From Acanthopleura granulata (taxonomy: Eukaryota; Mollusca; Polyplacophora; Chitonida; Chitonidae), in NCBI GenBank assembly GCA_016165875.1, contig JABBOT010000005.1:28663943-28727942 (forward strand): a stretch of 64,000 bases of DNA, written 5' to 3'. The notes beneath the pieces are model-generated. The model had not been told where the DNA came from. It worked only from the letters and a program-made list of their open reading frames with translations, and searched no databases. This document shows positions 50,021-60,842 of the stretch, in pieces (the stretch's first letter is position 1; every line of letters begins with the position of its first letter). A program made the translations under genes and the position numbers.

Positions 50021-51790
50021 GCAGAAACAGAGGGACCCATCCCAAGGCAGGATTCGATCCAGGCATCACGCCACCTCTTTTACCTAATATCTATACACAT
50101 GTAAGGATGTATTTTTGCAGCTTGATGAATTCGGGGGAATTCAGAGAGCATGTGTCGCACATGGGCGACACATTAGACAGATACTCACCTTCTGTATTGC
50201 AAGCTATACGCGTCATTGCCGACATGCTTACATTGTAACACCTTCTATTCGCCTTCCACTCACCTTATGGTCATAAAATTCCCTAGGGTCACCAGCACAA
50301 TTTACTTTTCTACTTACCTGTTAACTGTGACCACCATTGCACGGTAATTAAGGGAAAACCGTACTCCACACGGACACCACGGCCCTTTATCCACTCATGT
50401 ACATATATACCATTATATATAGTACACATAGGCAATAAATTAGCTTATACTTTCCACTCGTTCGAATTCCGCCAAACTCACTCCGCTGGTACAAACGTGC
50501 TTTTAGTACTCACCTGTCAAGTTTCAACCAATTCCATGGAGAACTAAGGCCCTAACCACCACCCAATCACTTGTCATCCGCCTGCCTATCTCTTAACCCA
50601 GGAGGCGAGACAACTCTTATAGGATCCATGTGAGCACAAACTTTAAAACTTCATATAAAATTCTCTAATTCACTCACGGACTTGACCTTTCAGTGTGTAA
50701 TGGCCTGGACATTTGCAAGTTGATCCGTGCCCCTTTCATTGACCTCTGACCTCTGACCTACTTTTCGGACAGCTCATTACAAATCCACCCGTTTGAAACA
50801 AAATCAAAGCACATAGATCAAATTTTGATTTCAAGATCGATTGCAAACTCATTGGGGCGTCGAGGGGTATCTTACTTGATGGTCTCCACCTACTTCCGAC
50901 ATGTGTTTTTTTAGGTCAAATCATAAAAATTTCAATTTTCGAGGTCAAGGTCAAGGTCAAGGTCAAATTGGACCTCGGATTCGTCAAGGCCGACATCGAT
51001 TACCCCTAGGTAGGACCCACACCCGATCCTCTCCGGGCATTGCATATGGCCGAAATTCAAGATGGCCGACTGCAAAATAGGTCAACGGCCAAAAAGTGAC
51101 CCAAGCTACGGTCGAGAAGATCGAGTTTGGTACCGTCTGAAAGCCCTCGTCGAGATGTATTAGCCTGTGAAATTTGGGCCCGATTGTCCGGAAATTACTC
51201 TCGTGGTGTCGTTCTCCCGAAAAAGATTGTCCGCCGGGTGTGCCCGCCAACAGGACTTGATGTGATCAGAGAGTCGAAATTTTTGGGGTGGCCATTTTCG
51301 GGGTCAGAATGGAAGCCGGGGTCAACACTGACCTCGGAATCGTCATCTGCCACCTCGATTACCCCTGGGTCAAAGATTGAGATCAATCAAAGGAAAAAAG
51401 TTTATGCTTCAACCTGAAAAATAGTTGAAAAACTTTTTTTCTCCGATTGCGGTGAAATTTTGATACCAGGGGTAATCGAGGTCGCTAGTGAAGGATCGGA
51501 GGTCAGATTTGACCTTGACCTCAATCTTGACCTTCAAAATGGCGGACGAATTTTTTACCTTGACTTTGAAAATTTATAGAAAAATTGCTAATTAGGCCTT
51601 GACCTTGATTTTTTGATATATCATGCTCCCATGACCTTTGAGTCGACCCATAACCTTTTATATGGCTTCCAATCAAATGAATAATTTTCAGATAGTGCAT
51701 TCCAAATGCACTGTCTGAAAAGTTAGTCATAGGTCAGATGTCAATATTCATGTTATAAGTGAATTCAGAGGTCATGCCCGCATAACATAT
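50021..51790. repeat. Satellite unit 3, right part
   Basis: Resumes at the phrase CCCAAGGCAGGATTCGATCC and is then collinear with unit 1 (from about 42150) to its end, closing at a TTAGGG array. Together with 46655-48190 it makes one unit interrupted by the 184-bp array. Confidence 0.9.
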
Positions 51791-51911
51791 AGGGTTAGGG
51801 TTAGGGTTAGGGGGTTAGGGTTAGGGTTAGGTTAGGGTTAGGCTAGGGTTAGGGTTAGGGTTAGGGTTAGGGCTTAGGGGTTTAGGGTTAGGGTTAGGGT
51901 TGGGTTAGGGC
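51791..51911 (+). repeat. Interstitial telomere-type array 4
   Basis: About 19 TTAGGG units with variants, between satellite units 3 and 4. Confidence 0.97.
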
Positions 51912-54640
51912 GATAGTTAGTACCAACTTTACAGTCGTCCGCACCATTCTTACTGATCTCCGCACCATTCTTACACTCCTCCGCACCAACTTTACAAATA
52001 ACTTTTAACTTTGTAATTTGGGTGCGGAGATGTGTAATTTTGGTGCGGAGATTTGTAAAGTGGTGCGGAGTTGTGTAAAATGGGTGCGGAGATGTGTAAT
52101 GGAGCGGAGATTTGTAGTTTTGGTGCCAAACTTTTACTCCCAGCGCACCAACTTTACAAATCTCTGCACCACTTGCCTAACCTTAACCGCAGCTTCGCAC
52201 CATTCTTACACATCTCCGCACCAAAATTACGTGGTTAAAAGTCAAAAGTTATTTTCGGTTAGGGTTAGCGGGGAGACGAATTATGCACGCTCACAAAAAA
52301 TCAGCCTCGTGACAAATAAACTTTTTTATATCACAAAAAAATAACCTAAAAAATTTTAACCATTTGTGGGGGGGGGGTGTTAGTTTATACGTCTTCTCAT
52401 TGGTCGAGATACTGAGGGTTAGCGGCGAAACCATAACGTATGTCTTGCACTATAACTCTTCTACTTACCTGTGAAATTTGTCCACGATAGCACAGTAATT
52501 AAGGGAGAAGCAGTCCCGACAAGTTCACGTGTCACCAAATCCTCACCTTCGGTATTGCATAATTGCCCACATACTCACATTGTAACACCTCTTATTCGCC
52601 TTCCACTCACCGCGTTTCCATGAAACTTGGCAGATCACTAGCACAATTACTCTTCTACTCACCTGTAAAATTTGACTGCCATCGCTCGATAAGTATTGGA
52701 AAACCACACTCGACAAGGACACCACCCCCCATTATTCATGCATGTACATATTGATCCTTAAGCACAATACCTTAGCTAATGCTCACCTTCCACTCGTTCG
52801 AGTCCCGTATGTCATTTCACTTTATTTACTAATAAAATAAGAGCCAGCAAGCTCAAATCACCTGCTTTAAATCGAGCTGCAAAAACAGAGGTACCCCTCC
52901 CAAGGCACGATTCGATCCAGGCATCACGCCACCTCTTTTACCTAATATCTATACACATGTAAGGATGTATTTTTGCAGCTTGATGAATTCGGGGGAATTC
53001 AGAGAGCATGTGTCGCACATGAGCGACACATTAGACAGATACTCACCTTCTGTATTGCAAGCTATACGCGTCATTGCCGACATGCTCACATTGTAACACC
53101 TTCTATTCGCCTTCCACTCACCTTATGGTCATAAAATTCCCTAGGGTCACCAGCACAATTTACTTTTCTACTTACCTGTTAACTGTGACCACCATTGCAC
53201 GGTAATTAAGGGAAAACCGTACTCCACACGGACACCACCTCCCTTTATCCACTCATGTACATATATACCATTATATATAGTACACATAGGCAATAAATTA
53301 GCTTATACTTTCCACTCGTTCGAATTCCACCAAACTCACTCCGCTGGTACAAACGTGGTTTTAGAACTCACATGTCAAGTTTCAACCAATTCCATGGAGA
53401 ACTAAGGCCCTAACCACCACCCAATCACTTGTCATCCGCCTGCCTATCTCTTAACCCAGGAGGCGAGACAACTCTTATAGGGTCCATGTGAGCACAAACT
53501 TTAAAACTTCATATAAAATTCTCTAATTCACTCACGGACTTGACCTTTCAGTGTGTAATGGCCTGGACATTTGCAAGTTGATCCGTGCCCCTTTCATTGA
53601 CCTAGGACCTACTTTTCGGACAGCCCATTACAAATCCACCCTTTTGAAACAAAATCAAAGCACATAGATCAAATTTTGATTTCAAGATCGATTGCAAACT
53701 CATTGGGGCGTCGAGGGGTACCTTACTTGATGGTCTCCACCTACTTCCGACATGTGTTTTTTTAGGTCAAACATAAAAATTTCAATTTTCGAGGTCAAGG
53801 TCAAGGTCAAGGTCAAATTGGACCCCGGATTCGTCAAGGCCGACATCGATTACCCCTAGGTAGGACCCATACCCGATCCTCTCCGGGCATTGCAAAAGGC
53901 CGAAATTCAAGATGGCCGACTGCAAAATAGGTCAACGGCCAAAAAGTGACCCAAACTTTGGTCGAGAAGGTCTTGCTACCGTCTGAAAGCCCTCGTCGAG
54001 ATCTATTAGCCTGTGAAAGTTGGGCCGGATCGGCTGAAAATTACTCTCGTGGTGTTGTTCTCCCGAAAAAGATTGTCCGTCGGGTATGCCCTCCAAAAGG
54101 ACTTGATGTGACCAGAGGGTCGAAATTTTGGGGGTGGCCATTTTCGGGGTTAAAATGGAAGCCAGCGTGAAAACTGACCTCAGAATCGTTATCTCCTACC
54201 TCGATTACCCCTAGGTCGAAGTTTGATCATAATCAGAGAAAAAAAGTTTTTTTGGGCCCTATGCTTAAAACATGGGCCCTATGCTTTAACCTGAAAAATG
54301 TTTGAAAAACTTTTTTTCTCCGATTGCGCTGAAATTTTGATACCAGGGGTAATCGAGGCCGCACATAAAGAATCCGAGGTCAGATTTTACCATGATCTCA
54401 ATCTTGACCTTCAAAATGGCGGACGAATTTTGTACCTTGACTTTGAAAAATTATAGAAAAATGGGTAATTAAGCCTTGACCTTGATTTTTTGATATGTCA
54501 TGCCCTCATAACTTTTCAGTCGAACCGTAACCTTTTATATGACTTTTAAGAAACTATCTAATTTTCAGATAGATCATTTTAAATGCACTACCTGAAAAGT
54601 AAGTTATAGTTTACAGGTCAATATAAATGCCACAAATCAA
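51910..54640. repeat. Satellite unit 4
   Basis: Begins GCGATAGTTAGTACCAACTT and is close to unit 1 until about 53900, after which it diverges increasingly. It is the right-most full unit and is followed not by a long TTAGGG array but by degenerate satellite sequence. Confidence 0.9.
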
Positions 54641-55984
54641 TTCAGAGGTCATGCGCGCATGACATATCAAAAAACCGAGGTCGGTCAAGCAGGGAATTTT
54701 GGAACAATTTTCAAAGTGGGAGTAAAAAATTCGACCTCAATTTTATAGGTCAAAATTGAATTCAGTTTCAAAACTGACCTCACATTCTTGATTTGCGACC
54801 TCGAAACCCTCTGGGACAAAGTTTGAGGTCAATCGGAGAAAAAAAGTTTTTCACCCATTTTTCGCCTAAGGAGTACCCCCATTTGAGGAAAAAAAGGGTA
54901 AAAAAAATCAAAGGCACACATGCACCCATCGACATGGCAGGCAATGTGTCAGAGAAAGACCCCCCCCACCCAAATATTTTTTTTATCAAACTGCTCTTTA
55001 TATCTGAATAACGTGCATGAATTTCTGATTCTGTGTGCCAATTTGTGGACGACGGCATGGAGTTTTAACAGGTAAGTAGACAGGTAAGTAGTAGTGGTGA
55101 GGCAGACAGTTTCATGGGATTGAGGTAAGTGGAAGGTAAGTATTAATACATAAATACCTATGTATACAACCATCAATTTGCAAAATACATCCTTACATGT
55201 GTGTAGATATTATTTAAAGGAGGTGGCGTGATGCCTGGATCGAATCTTGCCTACGGATGGGTACCTCCACTTTTGGAAATTGATGGTTGAAATGAGAAAT
55301 AAAGGCTATTATGAGAGTGTGAGAAAACTTCAGTGTTGGAGTGGTGAGGGCGGTGTGAGAGAGGGTTAGGGTTAGGGCAAAGCTTAACCCTGGAAGGTTG
55401 TTAACATGTTTAAAAGGACGTTAAAAAGTTTGTGTAAAGTGGGTGCGGAGATGTGTAAAAAGGGTGCCAAGCAAGGTCCCCTTGGCACCATTCTTATACA
55501 TCTCCGCACAATTTTTACAAAGACGAAAAGATAATCCTAACCCTTTCCTGAATTATTTCGCCTTTTTCGATAAGCTTTCAGGAAAACCAAGAACGCCGGC
55601 TGTAGGACGAAAATCCAGCTAACCCTTGTTGAGCACCATTCTTACAATCGACTTTCAGGGTTAGCAGAATTTATTGCGTTACATTGTAGAGATTGTTCTA
55701 AAAAGCTTATATGACCAAAAAGGAGTAAAAAATATTCAGAGGAAAGTGGAAGGGTTAGAAAAAAATCGAAAAAATTAGGTTTGCCCAGCCTAAACTATGG
55801 ACGATATGCAAATGGCGGTCACTTCCGGTGAAACCGGAAGTAAAAATGCATAAATTTTTACGAGAAGGCCATTGCGCATCGTATAAGTTCATATGAAAAA
55901 GTTCGGTCCAAATTCGTGTGACTTGTAAAGTTGGTGCGGAGAAAAAATGACTATCATTATAGTTATGATAAATGAGTCAAAGCT
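54641..55984. repeat. Decayed right edge of the satellite block
   Basis: Contains GAGGTCATGCGCGCATGACA (unit-like), a fragment of the 184-bp repeat (about 54960-55050), an inverted GTAAGTAGACAGGTAAGTAG segment, and an inverted copy of the GATTCGATCCAGGCATCACG segment (55228-55250). It also has two TTAGGG units at 55362-55377 and GTGCGGAG words at 55441 and 55934. It has no gene. polB sequence begins again near 55985. Confidence 0.75.
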
Positions 55985-56719
55985 TATTAATGTCAAGTGA
56001 CCAAAGGACAGTTTTGTTACGAATACGTGGATAGTTTAGCACGTTTAGATGAGACAAATCTCCTGCCGCGTGAAGCTTTCCATAACAAGTTAAAAGGGAC
56101 TTTTTGCTTGTGTGGCAATCACACGGAACGAGGACCCTTCGTGATTTTCTGACTTGGTACAATAATCTCGACGTCATTCCATTTCTTGAAGCTTTGGGGA
56201 GGACGTCAGCGTTTTATCAAACCATGCGTGTAGATATATTTAAAAACTGCGTCAGTATTCCTGGGGTCACTTCAAAATCTCCCAACTTACTTTTCCTTAA
56301 TAGGAGAAGCAGATAAAGATCTTTATCAATGTCTGAGAGCGAATATTGTCGGGGGACCAAGTATTGCATTTCATCGCTATCATGAGAAGAGAGTGACTCT
56401 CATTAGTCGAGGAAAAGTATGCCAGGGAATTGTCGGTTTTGACGCAAATGCGTTATACCTAGCTTGCTTAGCATCACCTATGCCGGCTGGACATTATATC
56501 CGCTGGCTACCCATAGAAGAAGAGAGACAAGACACTGTAAATTTTTATCCGAAGGAGTCAAAAAAACCTCGACGGGCTGAACAGTGGCTAGACTGGCACG
56601 CGGCTCAGCTGGGCGTCCCTCTTTGTCATCGGCTGAACGATGTGGAACGGAGAATTGGCGATCGTCACCTCCCCGTTGACGGCTTTGCTGTGGTGAACGG
56701 TCGACGCACTAATTTCCAG

Positions 56720-56734
56720 GTAATGTATTATGTC

Positions 56735-56799
<65 letters not shown>

Positions 56800-57011
56800 A
56801 TTATGTAAGTATGAAAAAAAATTGGGTAAATGTAGCGTTATAATTTGTAATATGTGGAATATATACACGTATATACATATATATCTATACATATATGCAT
56901 CTGTGTGGGCGCAGGTTCGAATCCAGGCTGGGTCAGTGAATTTTTTTTTCGACGTACATGCTTTATACTTTTACTTTTATTATATATATATATATGCTTG
57001 TGCCGTTGCAG
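56720..57011 (+). other. Intron in polB with TA microsatellite
   Basis: Exon sequence ACTAATTTCCAG is followed by GTAATG. 292 bp later a pyrimidine-containing TGCCGTTGCAG precedes exon sequence TTCCACGGATGTTACTGG. The two flanks are adjacent in family B polymerases of this type, so removal restores the reading frame. The interval contains (TA)n at about 56742-56793, and GGTTCGAATCC with a T9 run at 56913-56949. Confidence 0.75.
56908..56949 (+). other. Pol III B-box-like sequence plus T-run
   Basis: GCAGGTTCGAATCC matches the tRNA T-arm/B-box consensus and is followed 14-16 nt later by nine Ts, a Pol III terminator shape. The T stem pairs imperfectly and no acceptor or anticodon arm was found upstream. 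It is more likely a remnant of a tRNA-derived sequence than a tRNA gene. A similar unit lies at 59968-60008. Confidence 0.35.
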
Positions 57012-57749
57012 TTCCACGGATGTTACTGGCATTTCCATGGGTGTCATCTCAACTCAACAGGTGAGCTCCGCTATAACACTAGGCGTGGTCTTTCACCGGA
57101 AGAACTTCAGAACAAGACGAATGAGCACGGAGCATATTTCGAGCATCTCATCTTCCAGGTTGTGGAAACATGGTAATGTTTTTTTCTTGAGCAAAAGCGG
57201 ACTGACCCTACCCTTCAAGCATTTCCCCGACATTACTATACTCCTCCACCAGCTCACCTTACTGAAGATCAATTATTGAAATCATTTATGGACCAGCAAC
57301 TGTATGGGTTTGTGGAATGTAACATTCGTATCCCCAAAGAATTATTATCAACTTTCGCTGAATGTCCGCCGATATTTAAAAACGAAAATATCACTGTAGA
57401 AGATATCGGTTCGACTATGAAAGAATATGCCAAGGCCAATAATATTATGACCCAGCCACGCCGTACATTAATCCGAAGTATGTGTGGGACGAAAATTCTC
57501 TTGGACACCCCTCTGCTAAGATCGTATTTGGCTCGTGGACTGGTTGAAGCTCGCGTGTATCAAGCTGTTCAATACACACCTGAAACCCTCTTTCGCACCT
57601 TTGCTGATCACGTGACTCAAGCACGATGTCAAGGGGTTGTAGATCCCAGCAAGGTGTTAATAGGTGAAACGATGAAGCTATTAGGAAATTCAGGGTATGG
57701 AAAGACAATTACTACTCAAGATTTGCATGTGAATGTAAAAGTGTGCACG

Positions 57750-58230
57750 CTAGAGAAATAGATCATTGGTATAATCTCTGGGTGGAGAATTAAATGTTTG
57801 CGTAATACAGTTCATTGTTCGCCCTCTATCTCGATGGAGGGCAAAACACAAACAATATTAACCGCACACAGCGGTAATTAAGCATTGTATAGGACGGTTA
57901 TTCTATTGCCAATGATCCGTATCCCGATTTAGCCACGTCTCTACCTCCTTACGCCAGGGTGCAAGTGCATAAGAGTCAAAATAATCACCAGACAAGTGAT
58001 GTGTGGTTTCCTCATAATGTATGTATAGGGCAATCCAATGTGTGCCAGGTTTCGTACAGGGATCTGTGTTTAACATATATATAGCAGGTCGATGTGGCAT
58101 TCGTACAGGTAAATCATTCCAAGGGAGCACACCTTGCACCTTGCATCTCAATGATATTTTGAAATTCAGCGTAGCAAATGATGGTAGTAGATTGAAGTAG
58201 AGGTTGGGAAAATCGCATTTCCAAGCGGAG
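57750..58230 (-). pseudogene. Adenain-like cysteine protease (two in-frame stops)
   Basis: The predicted maturation protease of the virion belongs to the C5/adenain family carried by Mavericks. The frame overlaps the 3' end of the capsid gene, and its true start is unclear. Visible are PAIYMLNTDPCTKPGTHWIA, with the catalytic His in THW, then GDYFDSYAL with the acidic partner region. After a TAG at 57903-57905 the same frame continues with the Gln region and a VCG cysteine site. TAA at 57858-57860 follows immediately, then ...HRDRGRTMN to TAG at 57750. Two stops in the catalytic C-terminal half make it inactive as read. Its tail overlaps the polB end on the other strand. Confidence 0.8.
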
Positions 58231-59519
58231 ATCACCCTTCTGACTGACGTTCAACTGTTGCTAGTCGTGCTGGTCAGCAGTCAAATCAAAGGGGAACAGG
58301 GTGTACCCACCGCGGAAATCACTATATGTGATATCGTTTCCTCCATCTGTTCCAACTTTACCCGTGGCAGCAAATAAGTTCATATAAGAACGGATGTAAT
58401 TATGAGCTGGAAAATTTGGAGTGAGTGGCTTGGCTGGTATCTGACTTCCGTTCACGTGTAAGGCCACGTAGTTTATATTAAGGGGGTTGCATGCGAAGGG
58501 ATTTTCATCGTATCGTCCGTTAAATGTCGTGTTTTGTACACACCCTATGACGAGACGCTGAGGAAGAGTGCCTAAAAATAGGTTTTGCTCATTCACTTTG
58601 GTATGTCCGACACCTATGTTGAAATACTTGGTCAATAAAGCCGAATCGGGTTCTTGGCTGGGGCTTTCTGCAAGGCTTTCAAATGCCCCAGCAGAACACC
58701 TGGGGTGAATTTGATTTTCCGTATAAACATTGTCACTTCCTGAAGGACTGTCTTGTAATCAGTCTCCTGTGCATCGTCTCCTTCCCCATGTCGGAGGGTT
58801 GATATAATTGCCAAGCTGTTTCCGCTCCTGGTCAAACGGACTCGAACCGTGACATTGTTTAACAAAAAACGATCTTGTTGAAACAAGTCACAATGTAATC
58901 TCCCCATCATATTAATCGATCGACTTCCAGCAGCCAAGGCCCTTCTTCTGTGAAATCCATCGTTTTGATTAGTTTTATTCTCCATTTGTCCAGGAGCATC
59001 CTTATACCATCCACTTCCTTTCAACCAAGTTCTTTTAGCTTCCTGCCCATAGCTAAGTAAGTTTTCTATGTACGCCCGGTAAGGGTACATATTCGTTGAC
59101 GGTGTAATCAAGTTATCATTGATAGCAACGTAGGCCTGCTGCCACATAGAATGTAGCCACAAATTAACAGGTGCTACGGCCGCATCCAGTGGCAAATCAT
59201 CTCCATTACCTTTCACTATTTTGGCTTTCACAAACAAATACGAGTTAGCCAAACCCAAGTAAGTATCCGGATCCCCGTTGGTAATAAAAAATTCTACAGG
59301 CTCACCGTCCACAATGCTAGCAATAGCGTTGTAGGTATCCCATCGCCCTTCCTGTATACTTCTTTGAGTCGGGGGTAAAGTCCACAAATCAAATTCACTG
59401 TTCACTGATGGGGCTGAAATTGGGTACTCTGAAGGAATGGTAGGACAAATGTAGGTTTTGTGCGAAAATATCTCTGGGGAGTCTACCTGATCCCTTTCGG
59501 CCCGTGTGTGCTCCAACAC
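58114..59519 (-). pseudogene. Major capsid protein, double jelly-roll type (broken)
   Basis: This is the hexon-like major capsid protein of Mavericks, related to the invertebrate protein family often named after C. elegans F54H12.2. Conserved pieces are SEFDLWTLPPTQRSIQEG (near 59380), NGDDLPLDAAVAPVNLWLHS, MYPYRAYIENLLSYG, VNEQNLFLGTLPQRLVIG (near 58560), PAKPLTPNFPAH and a C-terminal AEFQNIIE. The first 295 codons end at TGA 58632, where the frame shifts. The next part ends at an in-frame TAG at 58261-58263. The last part stops at TGA 58114-58116. No ATG is found near the N-terminus, which overlaps the 3' end of the pVI/X-like gene. Length is normal if the breaks are ignored. Confidence 0.88.
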
Positions 59520-59968
59520 GCCTTCTACGCAGACTGATGAGGTAACGTGCAGCAGGGCGTTTGATACGGCGCCGGTGAGCTGGTTTACCTGGTGGACGTC
59601 GCCCTACCCCAGGTGTAGATACACCGAGAATACGAGGGACTTCCCTCGCCAGTGCACGTTCAGCACTCCCTAGGAGCCATTTACCTGCAGCCTTACTACG
59701 TTGTTTCAGGGCTTCCTTCGGTGACTTGCCGCGAAACAGCGTATCACCAGCAACCCCCAGAGCCGTCCCTAGCACCGTTTTTCCCACGGTTCTGGGAATG
59801 GGCATCAGAGTCCCCTTTGATAAGAGCACCTAGGACATTCCTTAATCCATGATCTCGTTGTATCGGAGCACCAGGAAAGACAGGGAAATTACCGCCCCCA
59901 GCTTGGTTGCAGTAGCACGTGATGTAAGGTTGATGCGTATATGATATCCTATATGAACGATAGGAAGA
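59395..59968 (-). pseudogene. Basic pVI/X-like virion protein (frameshifted)
   Basis: The N-terminal part, in the frame open from 59968, includes NQAGGGNFPVFPGAPIQRDHG, here split as NQAGGG then FPGAPIQRDHGLRN. This glycine-rich start followed by a Q-R-x-H-G-L segment recurs in a small virion protein found next to capsid genes of Mavericks/adintoviruses. A frame change near 59810-59830 leads into an amphipathic stretch (GKTVLGTALGVAGDTLF) and a very basic tail (KPAHRRRIKRPAARYL). The role is inferred: an internal capsid protein linking shell and DNA, as adenovirus pVI or pX do. No ATG was found in the N-terminal frame. The 3' end overlaps the capsid gene. Confidence 0.65.
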
Positions 59969-60008
59969 TCACAGGTTCAAATCTTCGTGCGGTCACCGTC
60001 AATTTTTT
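59933..60008 (+). other. tRNA-like fragment with T-run
   Basis: CCTAT and ATAGG form a perfect five-pair stem around a seven-base loop ATGAACG, like an anticodon arm. A T-loop-like GGTTCAAATC follows, and a T6 run occurs after GGTCACCGTCAA. The acceptor stem and D arm cannot be built, and the T stem has mismatches. I regard it as a decayed tRNA-like sequence. It overlaps the start of the pVI/X-like gene on the other strand. Confidence 0.3.
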
Positions 60009-60033
60009 AAATTTGTTTTTCTTTTGTCACGTG

Positions 60034-60813
60034 TTAAAGAAGAGGTAATCTCCGCCGCTCTCGAAAATGAAGTGTTACCAACACTTTTCCGCACTGAAAT
60101 GGAACAGATTCACCTGTGTCGTCCCTAATATCTATTTCAGTGGTTGAAAAATCCTTCTTCAGTACAGGAACGTACTTCATATGTGAAAAGGACTTGCTAA
60201 CGTGATCTCGAGACGCTCACCGAACAGCTACCGCACGAAGTAGTGGAGCTAATACATCCCCTACTCCACGATTTTCGAGGCCATCCGAATATATGTAAAG
60301 AGTGGGCACCATTCTTGTCGGACGAGTTGAACTAAAGTGCATCGTTTCGGCTCCTGTTGATATCAGCGACTTCCCAGGAGTGAATCCCAAAAATTCATCT
60401 AAGCGCGGACTAAACCCCACAGTTTGGCGTGATTTAAATTCCAGTATATATTTGTTAGAATGTTTTTGATACCCAAACACAATTTGGTCCGCTTTAGGTC
60501 TAAGAAAAGGGCTAGTGCTAGCCATCAGTTGTGCGTTGCGGCCAGAGGTGAGTGATTCCGGTGTTGGGTAATAGCCTTTGGGTAATACAACTCGTTCGTA
60601 ATGCGAGAGATCGTCCTTGTACACCGTAAACCAGATCTCACCGGCTGCGACATTAGGCCACAATCGTGGGTACTGTATTTCCACCAAACCGCACTCCCAA
60701 TCACCTGAGAGATAAATCGGTTTAGGGAGTTGGGTAGTGTAATTAGCTAACTTATTATGTTGCTCGGTAACGTGATATAAAACATGCTGTTTATCTCGCG
60801 TCTCAGACTCCAA
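60034..60813 (-). pseudogene. Penton-like minor capsid protein (one in-frame TGA)
   Basis: Contains NYTTQLPKPIYLSGDWECGL and VEIQYPRLWPNV near the N-terminus, YILEFKSRQTVGFSPRLDEF in the middle and VGDVLAPLLRAVAV before TGA at 60217-60219. The same frame then stays open for about 60 codons (YVPVLKKDFSTTEIDIRDDT, VTLHFRERR) to TAA at 60034. This is the single jelly-roll minor capsid (vertex) protein of Mavericks, about 260 residues. The family match continues past the TGA, so the stop is a mutation or sequencing error rather than the natural end. No ATG was found at the N-terminus; the frame starts after TAG near 60815. An inactive or readthrough-dependent product is expected. Confidence 0.85.
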
Positions 60814-60842
60814 CTAACTCTATAGCATGAGGAACCGCGTTT

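Larger units (their letters stand above)
40971..55960. repeat. 15-kb telomeric-satellite block inserted in polB
   Basis: Bounded on the left by polB sequence ending GCCCCG (40965-40970) and on the right by polB sequence resuming near 55985. It contains four long satellite units, each headed by a TTAGGG array, a 184-bp tandem array and a decayed tail. It has no protein-coding gene. Long open frames within it occur at the same place in each unit on both strands. The two polB parts flanking it are non-redundant and in the same orientation, so it interrupts one original gene copy. Confidence 0.85.
55985..57761 (+). pseudogene. polB: Protein-primed family B DNA polymerase, 3' part (broken, truncated)
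   Basis: Continues the gene cut at 40970. Visible segments are FCYEYVDSLARLDETN (near 56015), LRDFLTWYNNLDVIPFLEA (near 56135), GEADKDLYQ and NIVGGPSIAFHRYHE (56308-56385), catalytic motif A in VGFDANALYL (56430-56460), FHGCYWHFHGCH after the intron (57012), and motif B in KLLGNSGYG (57673-57700). Frame changes occur near 56108 and 56300, and an in-frame TAA lies at 57174. The frame ends at TAG 57759 soon after motif B, so catalytic motif C and the thumb are absent. The 3' end overlaps the convergent protease by 12 bp. Confidence 0.88.

Noticed and set aside
59933..60008. Functional tRNA gene (anticodon-like GAA)
   Set aside because: The anticodon arm pairs well, but the acceptor stem and D arm cannot be formed, base 37 is a pyrimidine and the T stem mispairs.
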